A DNA stretch of 5,543 bases from Candidatus Brocadiaceae bacterium. Its GTDB lineage: Bacteria > Planctomycetota > Brocadiia > SM23-32. Shown here in pieces: positions 1 to 5,543 of the stretch; the stretch's first letter is position 1, and every line of letters begins with the position of its first letter. The stretch spans positions 1 to 5,543 of the forward strand of contig JAUWZH010000183.1 in NCBI GenBank assembly GCA_030615435.1, in the 5' to 3' direction. The notes below the pieces were generated by a model that was not told the DNA's origin, made no database searches, and saw nothing but the letters and a program-made list of their open reading frames with translations. Position numbers and translations under genes: made by a program.

Positions 1-1
1 C

Positions 2-253
2 CACAGAAAAGCCATCCCCCAGTATGACGAGGGGAAATCCGAGGAATGGGCCCGCAATACCATCCACCTCTGACGGGCCGGCACGACTCTGGACGTCGCG
101 AAGCTCGCCGTGTTCCTCTGCTCCGACGATGCCGAATTCATTGTGGGCCAGACCATCGTGGCAGACGGCGGCAGCACGTCGCTGATGTCTATGATGCCGG
201 ACTTCCGCAGGCGGAGCAACGCGCGCTTCGGCGCAGGATACGTGGAGCAGTAG
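2..253 (+). pseudogene. C-terminal part of an SDR-family oxidoreductase, interrupted by an in-frame TGA
   Basis: This is the last part of a classical short-chain dehydrogenase/reductase, cut off by the window edge, so the Rossmann glycine motif and the catalytic Tyr-Lys pair are not visible. The frame from base 2 reads WARNTIHL, a stop, then RAGTTLDVAKLAVFLCSDD, EFIVGQTIVADGG and a tail SLMSMMPDFRRR ending at TAG 251-253. The xRxGTxxDVAxxxxFL and GQTxxxDGG segments are SDR C-terminal hallmarks that help form the substrate loop and dimer face. The TGA at 71-73 falls where relatives usually have Gly or Arg. Similarity continues in the same frame on both sides, so one base substitution, not a frameshift, explains it. 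Nearby residues also differ from the usual IPLGRAGTPEDVA (His for Pro, Thr-Leu for Pro-Glu), which suits a decaying gene, but a sequencing error is possible. The substrate cannot be told; the GH36 gene downstream hints at a sugar. Confidence 0.72.
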
Positions 254-307
254 CCCTGGGCAGGAGCAACGGCTCTGGGTGAAGCCAACAGTGATCTCGG
301 AGTGGTG

Positions 308-322
308 ATACATCCGGTGTAT
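308..322. promoter_or_regulatory. Imperfect palindrome upstream of the GH36 gene, possible operator
   Basis: ATACA at 308-312 and TGTAT at 318-322 are exact inverted repeats around a 5-base centre, TCCGG. The outermost centre bases (T and G) do not pair, but the next two (C and G) do. The centre lies about 46 bases before the GTG start, a usual place for a repressor site or promoter-linked operator. It is also relatively AT-rich within a GC-rich gap. I could not identify convincing -35 and -10 boxes, and five-base arms can occur by chance, so this is only a candidate. The rest of the 107-base gap holds no gene. Confidence 0.25.
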
Positions 323-360
323 TCGTTCACGGAGCGCTGAGAGGGGGAAAGGACGGAGCT

Positions 361-2601
361 GTGACACAGGAATGCAATCAGCAGAACGAGGCCTGGTTCT
401 CAGAGATTCGTTTCCGCGGCGGCGAGACCCCCGGCGCCCGGCACGTCTCCGGGGCGACTGTCTTCGACGAGGCATTCGCCGGTGGGCGGCTGTTCACGCG
501 CTACTGGAACGTCAGCGGACAGGTCTGGGACGAGATGCACTACCGCTCCCTCCGCTGGGCCGTTGACCAGCCGGCCGATACGTTCCGGTTGGGCGTTAAC
601 GGGCGTGACCTGGCGGGCGGGTTCGTGTGGAAGTCGGCGCAGCTTGAACCGGACCCGTCCCGTTGCCGCGTTCGCCGAAGTCCTGACGGCGAGCCGCTGC
701 CGGTCACGCACGGCATGATCCACCTGATCCACCAGGAGATGGGCGTCGCCGTGAAGGTCCACACCCGCCTCGACGGCAGTGCGTTCATTATCCGGTGGCT
801 GGAGATCACCAACCTCCTCGACGAGGCTGTCGGCATTACTGAGGTGGCGCCGTTCGCGGGCCTTCTGTGGGCACACCGTTACGAGGAGCACCTCCCGCCG
901 CAGTACGAAAGCCCCTTCGAACTGGGCTACTACCACAGTTTTGAGTGGGGATCCGAAGGCGATTTCTGGTTCGAGCCACTGCCGGCAGGCCGAAAGGTCT
1001 TCAACGGCGGCAAGAAAGGCCGCAGCGGCTGGGGCCGGCCGGCGTTCTGGGCGCGGAACCTGTGCAACGGCCAGACCTTCGTCTGCGAGCTCGCCTGGGG
1101 CGGGAACTACGAGTTCGAGCTGGACTGCCGCCTGAAAGAGGAGTTCCTCTGGGGCCGCACCCGACCACACGAGCGCCGGGCGGAGCTCTACTTCCGAATG
1201 GGACTGAGCGGCTGGGACAGCGTGCTGCGGGTGCTGGAGCCGGGCGAAACCGTCACGACGCCCGCGGTGCACCTGGCACTGTTCCACGCGAACCTCGACA
1301 CCATCGCGCAGGCGACCCACGAGCACGTCCGACACGTCGTGATGCCGGAGCAACTCCCCGGGCGACACGTGGAGATCGAGGCCAATCACCGAGGCTACCT
1401 GTGGGACCGCGAAAACGTGCCGGACATCCTCAGAGACGTGGACGTGGCAGCGGCCGTGGGCGAGGAGATGTACGTCATTGACGCCGGCTGGTTCGGCAAC
1501 GAGCCGAACCAGTGGCGGGACAACACCGGCGACTGGTTCGAGGGCCCGTGGATGGCCGAGGGTGGAGGGTTGAAGGCTGTCGTAGACTACGTGCACGAGA
1601 AGGGCCTGAAGTTCGGCCTCTGGGTTGAGATCGAGGCCGCGGGGGCGAACAGCACGCTGAAGGCGGAACATCCCGACTGGCTGCTCACGCGCGGGGGCGA
1701 GCCGGTCGCCGACGGGCGGTCCCTGGACCTTACGAAACCGGAGGTGGCCCAGTGGGTCGAAGGCGAGATCGAGCGCCTGATCCGCCAGTACAGCCTCGAC
1801 ATGTTCCGCATAGACCACAACCACTGCATCCAACCCTCCGGCAATCGCCAGTATCAGGGTTTCACGGAGGATCTGACCTGGCGCTACTATGACGTGCTCT
1901 ACGAGATCCTTGACCGGCTGCGGGAGAGATTCACCGACGTCGTCTTCCAGAACTGCGCCGGCGGCGGCGGGCGGCTCGACTGGGGCACGCTCTCGCGCTT
2001 CCACAATACAGAGCTCTCGGACTGGGGGCGCATGCCGCGCGGACTCAAGATCCTCAACGGCGTCACGATGTCGCTTCCGCCGGAGATCATGCTCAGGGCG
2101 TTCAGCATGGAGGAAGTTGAGCACGTTCTGGGCGGCGATCTCGACACGCAGCTCCGGCTGTGTCTCAGCCGGTTCAGGCTCGGGGGGGTCGCCCCGTCCC
2201 TGGAAGAGCTCACGCCGTATCTGCGCGGGCGCGTCGAGCACTACATTGACCTCTACAAGCACTTCGTACGTCCGATCATGATAGGCGGCCTGGTGTTCCA
2301 TCACACGCCGTGTCTGCCTTTGCGGGGGGACGACCCCTGGTGCGTGCTCGAGTACGCGAAGCCTGACCGCTCTGCCGCCGTCGCAGCGGTCTTCCGCACC
2401 AGCAGCGCATCGGCGGGTGCCAGCCCTGCCGACTACACCTTCCGGCCGCGCGGCCTCGATCCGTCCCGGCGATACCGGATCAGGCTGGACAACCAGGACC
2501 TCGAGTTCGAAAGTTCGGGCAGGGAGCTGATCGGCGCGGGGATAGACATTCGCCTGGAGGCGGCCCTCACTTCAGAGCTGATTCTTTTCATTAGCAAGTG
2601 A
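361..2601 (+). CDS. GH36-family alpha-galactosidase-like glycoside hydrolase (divergent subfamily)
   Basis: This 746-residue protein has the size and layout of glycoside hydrolase family 36 (Pfam Melibiase): an N-terminal beta-sandwich domain (about 15-335), a (beta/alpha)8 catalytic barrel (about 336-640) and a small C-terminal beta domain (about 655-746). The family cleaves terminal alpha-galactosides with retention of configuration through two aspartates. Here the nucleophile is Asp485 in FRIDHN, matching the usual KWDxN, and the acid/base is Asp554 in TELSDWGR, matching WTSDNTD. Other matching motifs are IDAGWFG (373-379), FGLWVEIE (418-425), HPDWLL (437-442), LDLTKPEV (455-462), NCAGGGGRLD (531-540) and SLPPEIM (571-577). 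There is no signal peptide, so it probably acts in the cytoplasm on imported oligosaccharides. Start: GTG 361 is the only start candidate after the upstream in-frame stop at 292-294 and before Met59; AAAGGA lies 7 bases ahead. Several substrate-pocket motifs are altered, so the sugar specificity is uncertain although the fold and catalytic pair are clear. Confidence 0.93.
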   Translation: MTQECNQQNEAWFSEIRFRGGETPGARHVSGATVFDEAFAGGRLFTRYWNVSGQVWDEMHYRSLRWAVDQPADTFRLGVNGRDLAGGFVWKSAQLEPDPSRCRVRRSPDGEPLPVTHGMIHLIHQEMGVAVKVHTRLDGSAFIIRWLEITNLLDEAVGITEVAPFAGLLWAHRYEEHLPPQYESPFELGYYHSFEWGSEGDFWFEPLPAGRKVFNGGKKGRSGWGRPAFWARNLCNGQTFVCELAWGGNYEFELDCRLKEEFLWGRTRPHERRAELYFRMGLSGWDSVLRVLEPGETVTTPAVHLALFHANLDTIAQATHEHVRHVVMPEQLPGRHVEIEANHRGYLWDRENVPDILRDVDVAAAVGEEMYVIDAGWFGNEPNQWRDNTGDWFEGPWMAEGGGLKAVVDYVHEKGLKFGLWVEIEAAGANSTLKAEHPDWLLTRGGEPVADGRSLDLTKPEVAQWVEGEIERLIRQYSLDMFRIDHNHCIQPSGNRQYQGFTEDLTWRYYDVLYEILDRLRERFTDVVFQNCAGGGGRLDWGTLSRFHNTELSDWGRMPRGLKILNGVTMSLPPEIMLRAFSMEEVEHVLGGDLDTQLRLCLSRFRLGGVAPSLEELTPYLRGRVEHYIDLYKHFVRPIMIGGLVFHHTPCLPLRGDDPWCVLEYAKPDRSAAVAAVFRTSSASAGASPADYTFRPRGLDPSRRYRIRLDNQDLEFESSGRELIGAGIDIRLEAALTSELILFISK

Positions 2602-2605
2602 GGTG

Positions 2606-2612
2606 AAGGAGG
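2606..2612 (+). promoter_or_regulatory. Orphan Shine-Dalgarno-like AAGGAGG after the GH36 stop
   Basis: A perfect AAGGAGG lies 5 bases after the GH36 stop codon. No ATG, GTG or TTG follows at a workable distance: the next in-frame GTG is at 2658, about 45 bases away, and would give only a 22-residue peptide. The next gene starts about 150 bases further on with its own G-rich ribosome site. It could be a remnant of a lost or moved downstream gene, or chance in purine-rich sequence. Confidence 0.25.
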
Positions 2613-2644
2613 ACCTGCCCGCAGGATCTGCACGCGGCAAGCCC

Positions 2645-2699
2645 TTCAAGGAGTTCAGTGCCTCACCGGGCGGGCGTGGCGCCGGCACCGATCCTTGAA
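2645..2699 (+). other. Long stem-loop candidate in the GH36-MBL gap
   Basis: TTCAAGGA (2645-2652) and TCCTTGAA (2692-2699) form a perfect 8-base inverted repeat. Inside it, after a small bulge and one mismatch, GTGCC (2658-2662) pairs with GGCAC (2684-2688), and CAC (2664-2666) can pair with GTG (2676-2678). The transcript could therefore fold into one interrupted hairpin of about 55 bases. No run of T follows, so it does not look like a rho-independent terminator. It might stabilise the upstream mRNA, give partial attenuation between the two genes, or have no role. A separate 10-base palindrome, CAGAGCTCTG, lies at 2735-2744, just before the next gene. No coding sequence was recognised in the 161-base gap. 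Confidence 0.35.
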
Positions 2700-2762
2700 C
2701 CGAAAGACAGGGACGTGGGCGAGTGACAGGCCGGCAGAGCTCTGTAGATTGGGGGGTGAGCT

Positions 2763-3557
2763 GTGAAACCACTCGGTCGTGAGATCTCAGCGACTGAGGT
2801 GCCGGCAGGAGCCGTGCGTCTCTGGTGGCTCGGACAGGCAGGCTTCGCCTTCAAGACGCACGCCGGCCACGTCGTTCTTGTGGATCCATACCTCTCCGAT
2901 GCCGTGGAGCGGCTGCATGGCTTCAAGCGGCTCTCACTCCCGCCGATTTCGCCCGAAGAGGTCAGGGCGGACCTGGTCGTCCTGACGCACGAACACGCCG
3001 ACCACCTGGACCCCGACGCCGTTCCCGTGATTGCACGGAACAACCCGCATTGCCGTTTCGCCGCGCCCTCAGGATGCGTGGCAGGTCTCGCGGAAGCGGG
3101 CGTGGGAGCGGACCGCCGGCTGATCATGGAGCCGGGCCGGCGCTACGAGCTGGAACAGGTAACCATCCACACCGTCCCTGCGGACCACGGCGACTACTCG
3201 CCCACGGCCCTGTGTTTCGTGCTGGAGTTCGACGGGTGCCGAGTCCTTTACACAGGGGACACCGCCCTGAGGTCCGAGACGTTCAAGCCGCTCTACGACC
3301 TCCAACCGGACATCCTGCTGGCGTGCATCAACGGCGGCTTTGGGAACATGACCCACGTAGACGCCGCGATGATGGCCCAGCAGGCGAAGCCGCGTGTCGC
3401 GATTCCCTGTCACTTCTGGACGTTCGCCGAACAGGGTGCGGCCGACCCGGCGGGGTTCCTCTACGCCTGCAAGCACTTCTGCCCGGACGTGCAGGCCATG
3501 CTGCTGAGGCCCGGGGAGGGATTCACGTTACGACAAGGCCGGGAGGGAGGCGGCTGA
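2763..3557 (+). CDS. UlaG-like metallo-beta-lactamase-fold hydrolase
   Basis: This 264-residue protein belongs to the metallo-beta-lactamase superfamily, closest by motif to the UlaG/COG2220 branch that includes L-ascorbate-6-phosphate lactonase. The N-terminal LWWLGQAGFAF (20-30) matches the MWWLG-TG opening of UlaG and is followed by VDPYLSD (40-46). The metal-binding HxHxDH motif is His76, His78, Asp80 and His81. Further likely ligands or active-site residues are His142 in ADHGDYSP, Asp166 in YTGDT, and His217 in IPCHFWTF. The core is complete, but it is about 90 residues shorter than E. coli UlaG, so the substrate should not be copied from it. It has no signal peptide and is probably cytoplasmic. 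Start: GTG 2763, preceded by GGGGGTG (2752-2758), one base off the ideal GGAGGTG. It lies 161 bases after the GH36 gene on the same strand, which suggests a sugar-lactone or phosphosugar role; this is inference. Confidence 0.88.
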   Translation: MKPLGREISATEVPAGAVRLWWLGQAGFAFKTHAGHVVLVDPYLSDAVERLHGFKRLSLPPISPEEVRADLVVLTHEHADHLDPDAVPVIARNNPHCRFAAPSGCVAGLAEAGVGADRRLIMEPGRRYELEQVTIHTVPADHGDYSPTALCFVLEFDGCRVLYTGDTALRSETFKPLYDLQPDILLACINGGFGNMTHVDAAMMAQQAKPRVAIPCHFWTFAEQGAADPAGFLYACKHFCPDVQAMLLRPGEGFTLRQGREGGG

Positions 3558-3563
3558 CCTGTC

Positions 3564-5384
3564 CTAATCCTTGAGCGAGATCTTTAGCTCAACTGGATTT
3601 GACAGAAGCTCTCTTGGCCAACTCGGTTGCCCTCGGTTCTCGTGCGAGAAGTAGCGTATCTGCATGCGATATGTCCCGGGGGTTGAAACATCGAAAAACA
3701 CGAACTGTAGCGTTTCCGCGTCGTATGCCTTCAGGAGGCCACTCTCGGTCTGCCGGAAGGTGACGCGACGCAGTACAGGAGGATCGTCATTGAAGAAGCA
3801 GCAGCGAACCGCCGCCGGCGGCGGCGGGTATTTTTCTGGTTCCGTCCTGACCGGGCGTAGCACTCGCCCGTCGGGGCTTTCCAGCACGGGCGCGAAGGGG
3901 AAGTTCCCGCCCGGTCGGCTGAGGTCGAGGTCCAACACTCGATGCGGGGGACGTCCCGGCATGATCTGCAGGGCGATATCAACGCGAATCGGCTCGCCAA
4001 TGCGCACTTCCTGGTTCTCGAGCTCGATGCACATCCGGCAGCCGCTTTCCGCTTCCCCCCACTTGCGCTCGTCTATCCAGGCCTTGCTGTAGCGCCCCCC
4101 ATAAACAAAACTCTCCTTGTTCTCCTCCCACCACTTCTCCCACGCCGCCTTGCACTCGGCCCACTGTTCGGGCGTAGTGCCCGCACGAACGGCATTTGGC
4201 TTGGGGCGGAGGTGCGTGATACTCAAAGCGGTCACCGCCGATACGCGGACGGTCAGCTCTTCATGGTCGAGGAGGCTGATGAGAAAGGGCACCACCTGCT
4301 CGTCACCGCACTGCGGGAGGGCCGAGATCGCATCGCGTCGAATCTTGACGTCAAACCTTTCGTTATGCGCAATCTTCTTCAGCGCCTCGACGAGAGAAGT
4401 GTCGCCGTATTTGCCTGCCAGGTCGACGGCCCGTATCATGATACCCTCGTTCTTGTCGGCCAGCGCAACGCGAAGGCCCTCAATAGTGGCCCGCTCACCG
4501 AACTTGCAGACTGCCTCCAGCGCACCGGCGCGCACGCTGTGATGAGGATCAGTCTGAAGGTAGTCCATAAGGGCAGGAACCCCGCGACGATCCTTGAGCT
4601 TTCCCAACGCCCGCGCGATGCAGGTGCGGGCGTACCATTGCTTGTCCCTTGCCGCTTCGAGCAGCGCGGGAACGGCCAGGGGGTCGCCCAATTCTCCCAG
4701 GGTCTCGGCAATCTCCGCACGCCTCGAGGTCGGGCCAGCGGCCAGGAGATACATGAGGGGTACCACCGCGGATCGATCGCCCATTCGCCGGATGACGTAG
4801 ACAGGTCGCGCGAAGCCAGCCGCGCCCTGGTCTGCCGGGTCGGCGACGGCCCGCAGGAGGGCAGGAAGCGCCTCGTGACCGATCGCGGTCAGCTCGTGCA
4901 TCGCCTGGTTTGAGGGCGCCCCGACGCCAATGCCCCGGCTTGTGACAATAATGTCAACGAGTTTCTCTATCCGCCTGGCCTTCTCCGGCGACAGTGCAGG
5001 CGGGCTCACCGTCATGCGGACGAACTCAACTCGGCCGCAGGCCTCGCGGCCGAGGTCCTTCGGTGCCGTTTCCAACAAAGGCAGCGCTTGCTTGCCCATT
5101 TCGATGAGCGCCTTGGTCGCCTGCTGCCTCGCCCGGAACTCCGGGGCATCCAGTTGCCGAACGAGCAACGAAGCCCTGTCGTCCTGCGCCCACACTGCCA
5201 AGGCACTGAGCAGCACAAAGGCCAATACGGCTGTCGAAGGAAGACCCTTGTACTGCCACATTTGCTTGCTCTCCGTCTGCACGTGCGTCACCTTGCCGCT
5301 CTCGAACCGTATTGTAACGGTTCCGTGGAATTTGCGCAGCATCAAACTTGCGAGAAATTTGAAGAGCTCTTCTCCTGTGCCCAT
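3564..5384 (-). CDS. Exported HEAT-repeat protein with C-terminal beta domain and DUF2292-like N-terminus
   Basis: From ATG 5384 this is 606 residues. Residues 1-41 resemble DUF2292/YezD, 42-66 form a signal peptide, and about 70-107 and 155-395 are HEAT-like helical repeats. In the second block the period is 31-32 residues: units begin near 157, 190, 220, 250, 281, 313, 345 and 377, several with the pattern LGxLxDxxxVPAL. Next comes a Trp-rich linker (408-435, AAWEKWWEEN). The C-terminal region (about 449-604) is beta-rich, with ELENQEVRIGEPIRVDI and a closing STPGTYRMQIRYF and SNPVELKI, reminiscent of extracellular beta-sandwich domains. HEAT repeats bind other proteins; no catalytic motif is seen. 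Likely site: periplasm or cell surface. C449 and C452 form a CxxC, and C528-C529 are adjacent, so disulfides are possible. Two starts are credible: ATG 5384 (GGGGAG 6 bases ahead) and ATG 5261 (GGAG 9 bases ahead, 565 residues, a normal secreted protein). The frame is also open upstream to the window edge. Its stop codon faces that of the MBL gene 6 bases away. The partner and role are unknown. Confidence 0.85.
   Translation of the reverse strand: MGTGEELFKFLASLMLRKFHGTVTIRFESGKVTHVQTESKQMWQYKGLPSTAVLAFVLLSALAVWAQDDRASLLVRQLDAPEFRARQQATKALIEMGKQALPLLETAPKDLGREACGRVEFVRMTVSPPALSPEKARRIEKLVDIIVTSRGIGVGAPSNQAMHELTAIGHEALPALLRAVADPADQGAAGFARPVYVIRRMGDRSAVVPLMYLLAAGPTSRRAEIAETLGELGDPLAVPALLEAARDKQWYARTCIARALGKLKDRRGVPALMDYLQTDPHHSVRAGALEAVCKFGERATIEGLRVALADKNEGIMIRAVDLAGKYGDTSLVEALKKIAHNERFDVKIRRDAISALPQCGDEQVVPFLISLLDHEELTVRVSAVTALSITHLRPKPNAVRAGTTPEQWAECKAAWEKWWEENKESFVYGGRYSKAWIDERKWGEAESGCRMCIELENQEVRIGEPIRVDIALQIMPGRPPHRVLDLDLSRPGGNFPFAPVLESPDGRVLRPVRTEPEKYPPPPAAVRCCFFNDDPPVLRRVTFRQTESGLLKAYDAETLQFVFFDVSTPGTYRMQIRYFSHENRGQPSWPRELLSNPVELKISLKD
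5187..5261 (-). other. Signal peptide of the HEAT-repeat protein
   Basis: Residues 42-66 read as a Sec signal sequence: a short start with one Lys (MWQYKG), a hydrophobic stretch STAVLAFVLLSALAV, and a VWA/QDD cleavage site after Ala66. It starts exactly at the internal ATG 5261-5259, which has GGAG at 5271-5274. If translation begins at ATG 5384 instead, the same stretch becomes an internal membrane segment about 50 residues from the N-terminus, possibly still cleaved. That a complete signal peptide starts at this Met is the main reason to doubt the upstream start for the exported form. Confidence 0.75.
5262..5384 (-). other. DUF2292/YezD-like module in frame ahead of the HEAT protein
   Basis: The 41 residues from ATG 5384 include KFHGTVTIRFESGKVTHVQTESK (in parts: KFHGTVTIRF, ESGKVTHV, QTESK). 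This follows the pattern of the small DUF2292 (YezD) proteins: FGSVTI, then a short charged turn DGKV, then a hydrophobic strand ending near TEK. That family is usually a free-standing protein of about 50-65 residues with no established function. Here it ends without a stop and joins the signal peptide of the HEAT protein. No nearby stop exists in the other two frames of this strand either, so a simple one-base frameshift would not restore a separate small gene. It has a good ribosome site (GGGGAG, 5391-5396), which supports real translation. The match is from memory of the family pattern, not a search. Confidence 0.5.
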
Positions 5385-5543
5385 TTCCCGCTCCCCTGTT
5401 TGACTGTCCCTGCTTCGGCAGTCGAGGATATTTCCGGACTTCTCCTCCGCTCGGCCTCCCGGCCAGGTGCTCGTCCTCTCGCCTGTAGGAGACCCCGAGC
5501 GAGGTGCGGAGTTCGAGAAGGCCCTGGAGTCCGCGAACCGGAG
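5385..5543. other. Upstream region of the HEAT gene, no assignable gene
   Basis: This 159-base end of the window holds the ribosome site of the HEAT gene (GGGGAG, 5391-5396 on the minus strand). The HEAT frame stays open to the edge, but its translation here is Ser-, Arg-, Gly- and Pro-rich and does not look like protein. On the + strand a frame open from 5404 reads VLVLSPVGDPERGAEFEKAL near its end (5467 on), which is more protein-like, but it has no ATG and no ribosome site ahead of its GTG 5467. It could be the start of a divergent gene cut by the window edge. A TATCCT on the minus strand is a weak -10-like match without a convincing -35 partner, so no promoter is called. Confidence 0.2.

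Noticed and set aside
71..73. TGA read as glycine (alternative genetic code) or selenocysteine
   Set aside because: TGA is the stop codon of both the GH36 and MBL genes here, the GC content is unlike Gracilibacteria, and relatives carry Gly or Arg, not Cys, at the site.
46..282. 78-residue frame from ATG 46 in the SDR region
   Set aside because: It is in a different frame from the SDR similarity and is Arg-rich without any motif; a frameshift is not needed to explain the SDR fragment.
400..2304. 634-residue open frame on the minus strand opposite the GH36 gene
   Set aside because: It lies wholly antisense to a gene with clear GH36 motifs, has no recognisable domain, and long antisense frames are expected in GC-rich genes where stop codons are rare.
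2825..3574. 249-residue + strand frame overlapping the MBL gene
   Set aside because: It is Arg-, Gly- and Pro-rich, typical of an out-of-frame reading of GC-rich DNA, while the frame from 2763 holds the complete metal-binding motifs.
3571..3592. TTGAGC...GCTCAA inverted repeat just past the convergent stop codons, as a shared terminator
   Set aside because: The stem is only 6 bases with a 10-base loop, there is no T-run on either side, and it lies inside the end of the HEAT coding sequence.
3942..4913. 323-residue open frame on the + strand across the HEAT gene
   Set aside because: It is antisense to the repeat region of the HEAT protein and shows no domain of its own; the minus-strand frame carries the regular HEAT pattern.
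5404..5543. Open + strand frame at the right edge as a divergent gene
   Set aside because: The last 25 codons look protein-like, but there is no ATG, no ribosome site before GTG 5467, no recognised family and the frame is cut by the edge.

Overview
This is a GC-rich, gene-dense bacterial window. On the + strand a sugar-type gene run reads broken SDR oxidoreductase tail (2-253), GH36 alpha-galactosidase-like hydrolase (361-2601), then UlaG-like metallo-beta-lactamase-fold hydrolase (2763-3557). A long HEAT-repeat protein gene lies on the - strand (3564-5384) and converges on the third gene with only 6 bases between the stop codons. I see no RNA genes, CRISPR array, insertion sequence or phage gene.

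The organism cannot be named from the sequence. High GC, GTG starts, a divergent GH36 subfamily of environmental type, and an exported HEAT protein with a Trp-rich segment and C-terminal beta domain fit an uncultured Planctomycetota-, Armatimonadota- or Hydrogenedentota-like bacterium. This is inference from general family knowledge. TGA is the stop codon of two intact genes here, so the standard code applies, and the in-frame TGA in the SDR fragment is a genuine nonsense codon or a base error.

The three + strand genes share a direction, have gaps of about 107 and 161 bases, and could form one carbohydrate or sugar-acid utilisation transcript. The GH36 enzyme would release a sugar (probably galactose) in the cytoplasm, an SDR could oxidise it, and the MBL-fold hydrolase could open a lactone or cleave a related intermediate. 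Only the family assignments are directly supported; the pathway is a hypothesis. The gap before the GH36 gene holds an imperfect palindrome that could be an operator. The gap after it holds an orphan Shine-Dalgarno-like sequence and a long stem-loop candidate.

The most unusual object is the start of the HEAT gene. Its frame opens with a 41-residue module resembling the small DUF2292/YezD family and runs without a stop into a second ATG, which has its own Shine-Dalgarno sequence and begins a signal peptide. This is either a fusion of a cytoplasmic module to an exported protein or a two-start gene. I found no strong evidence for a wholly new multi-gene system.
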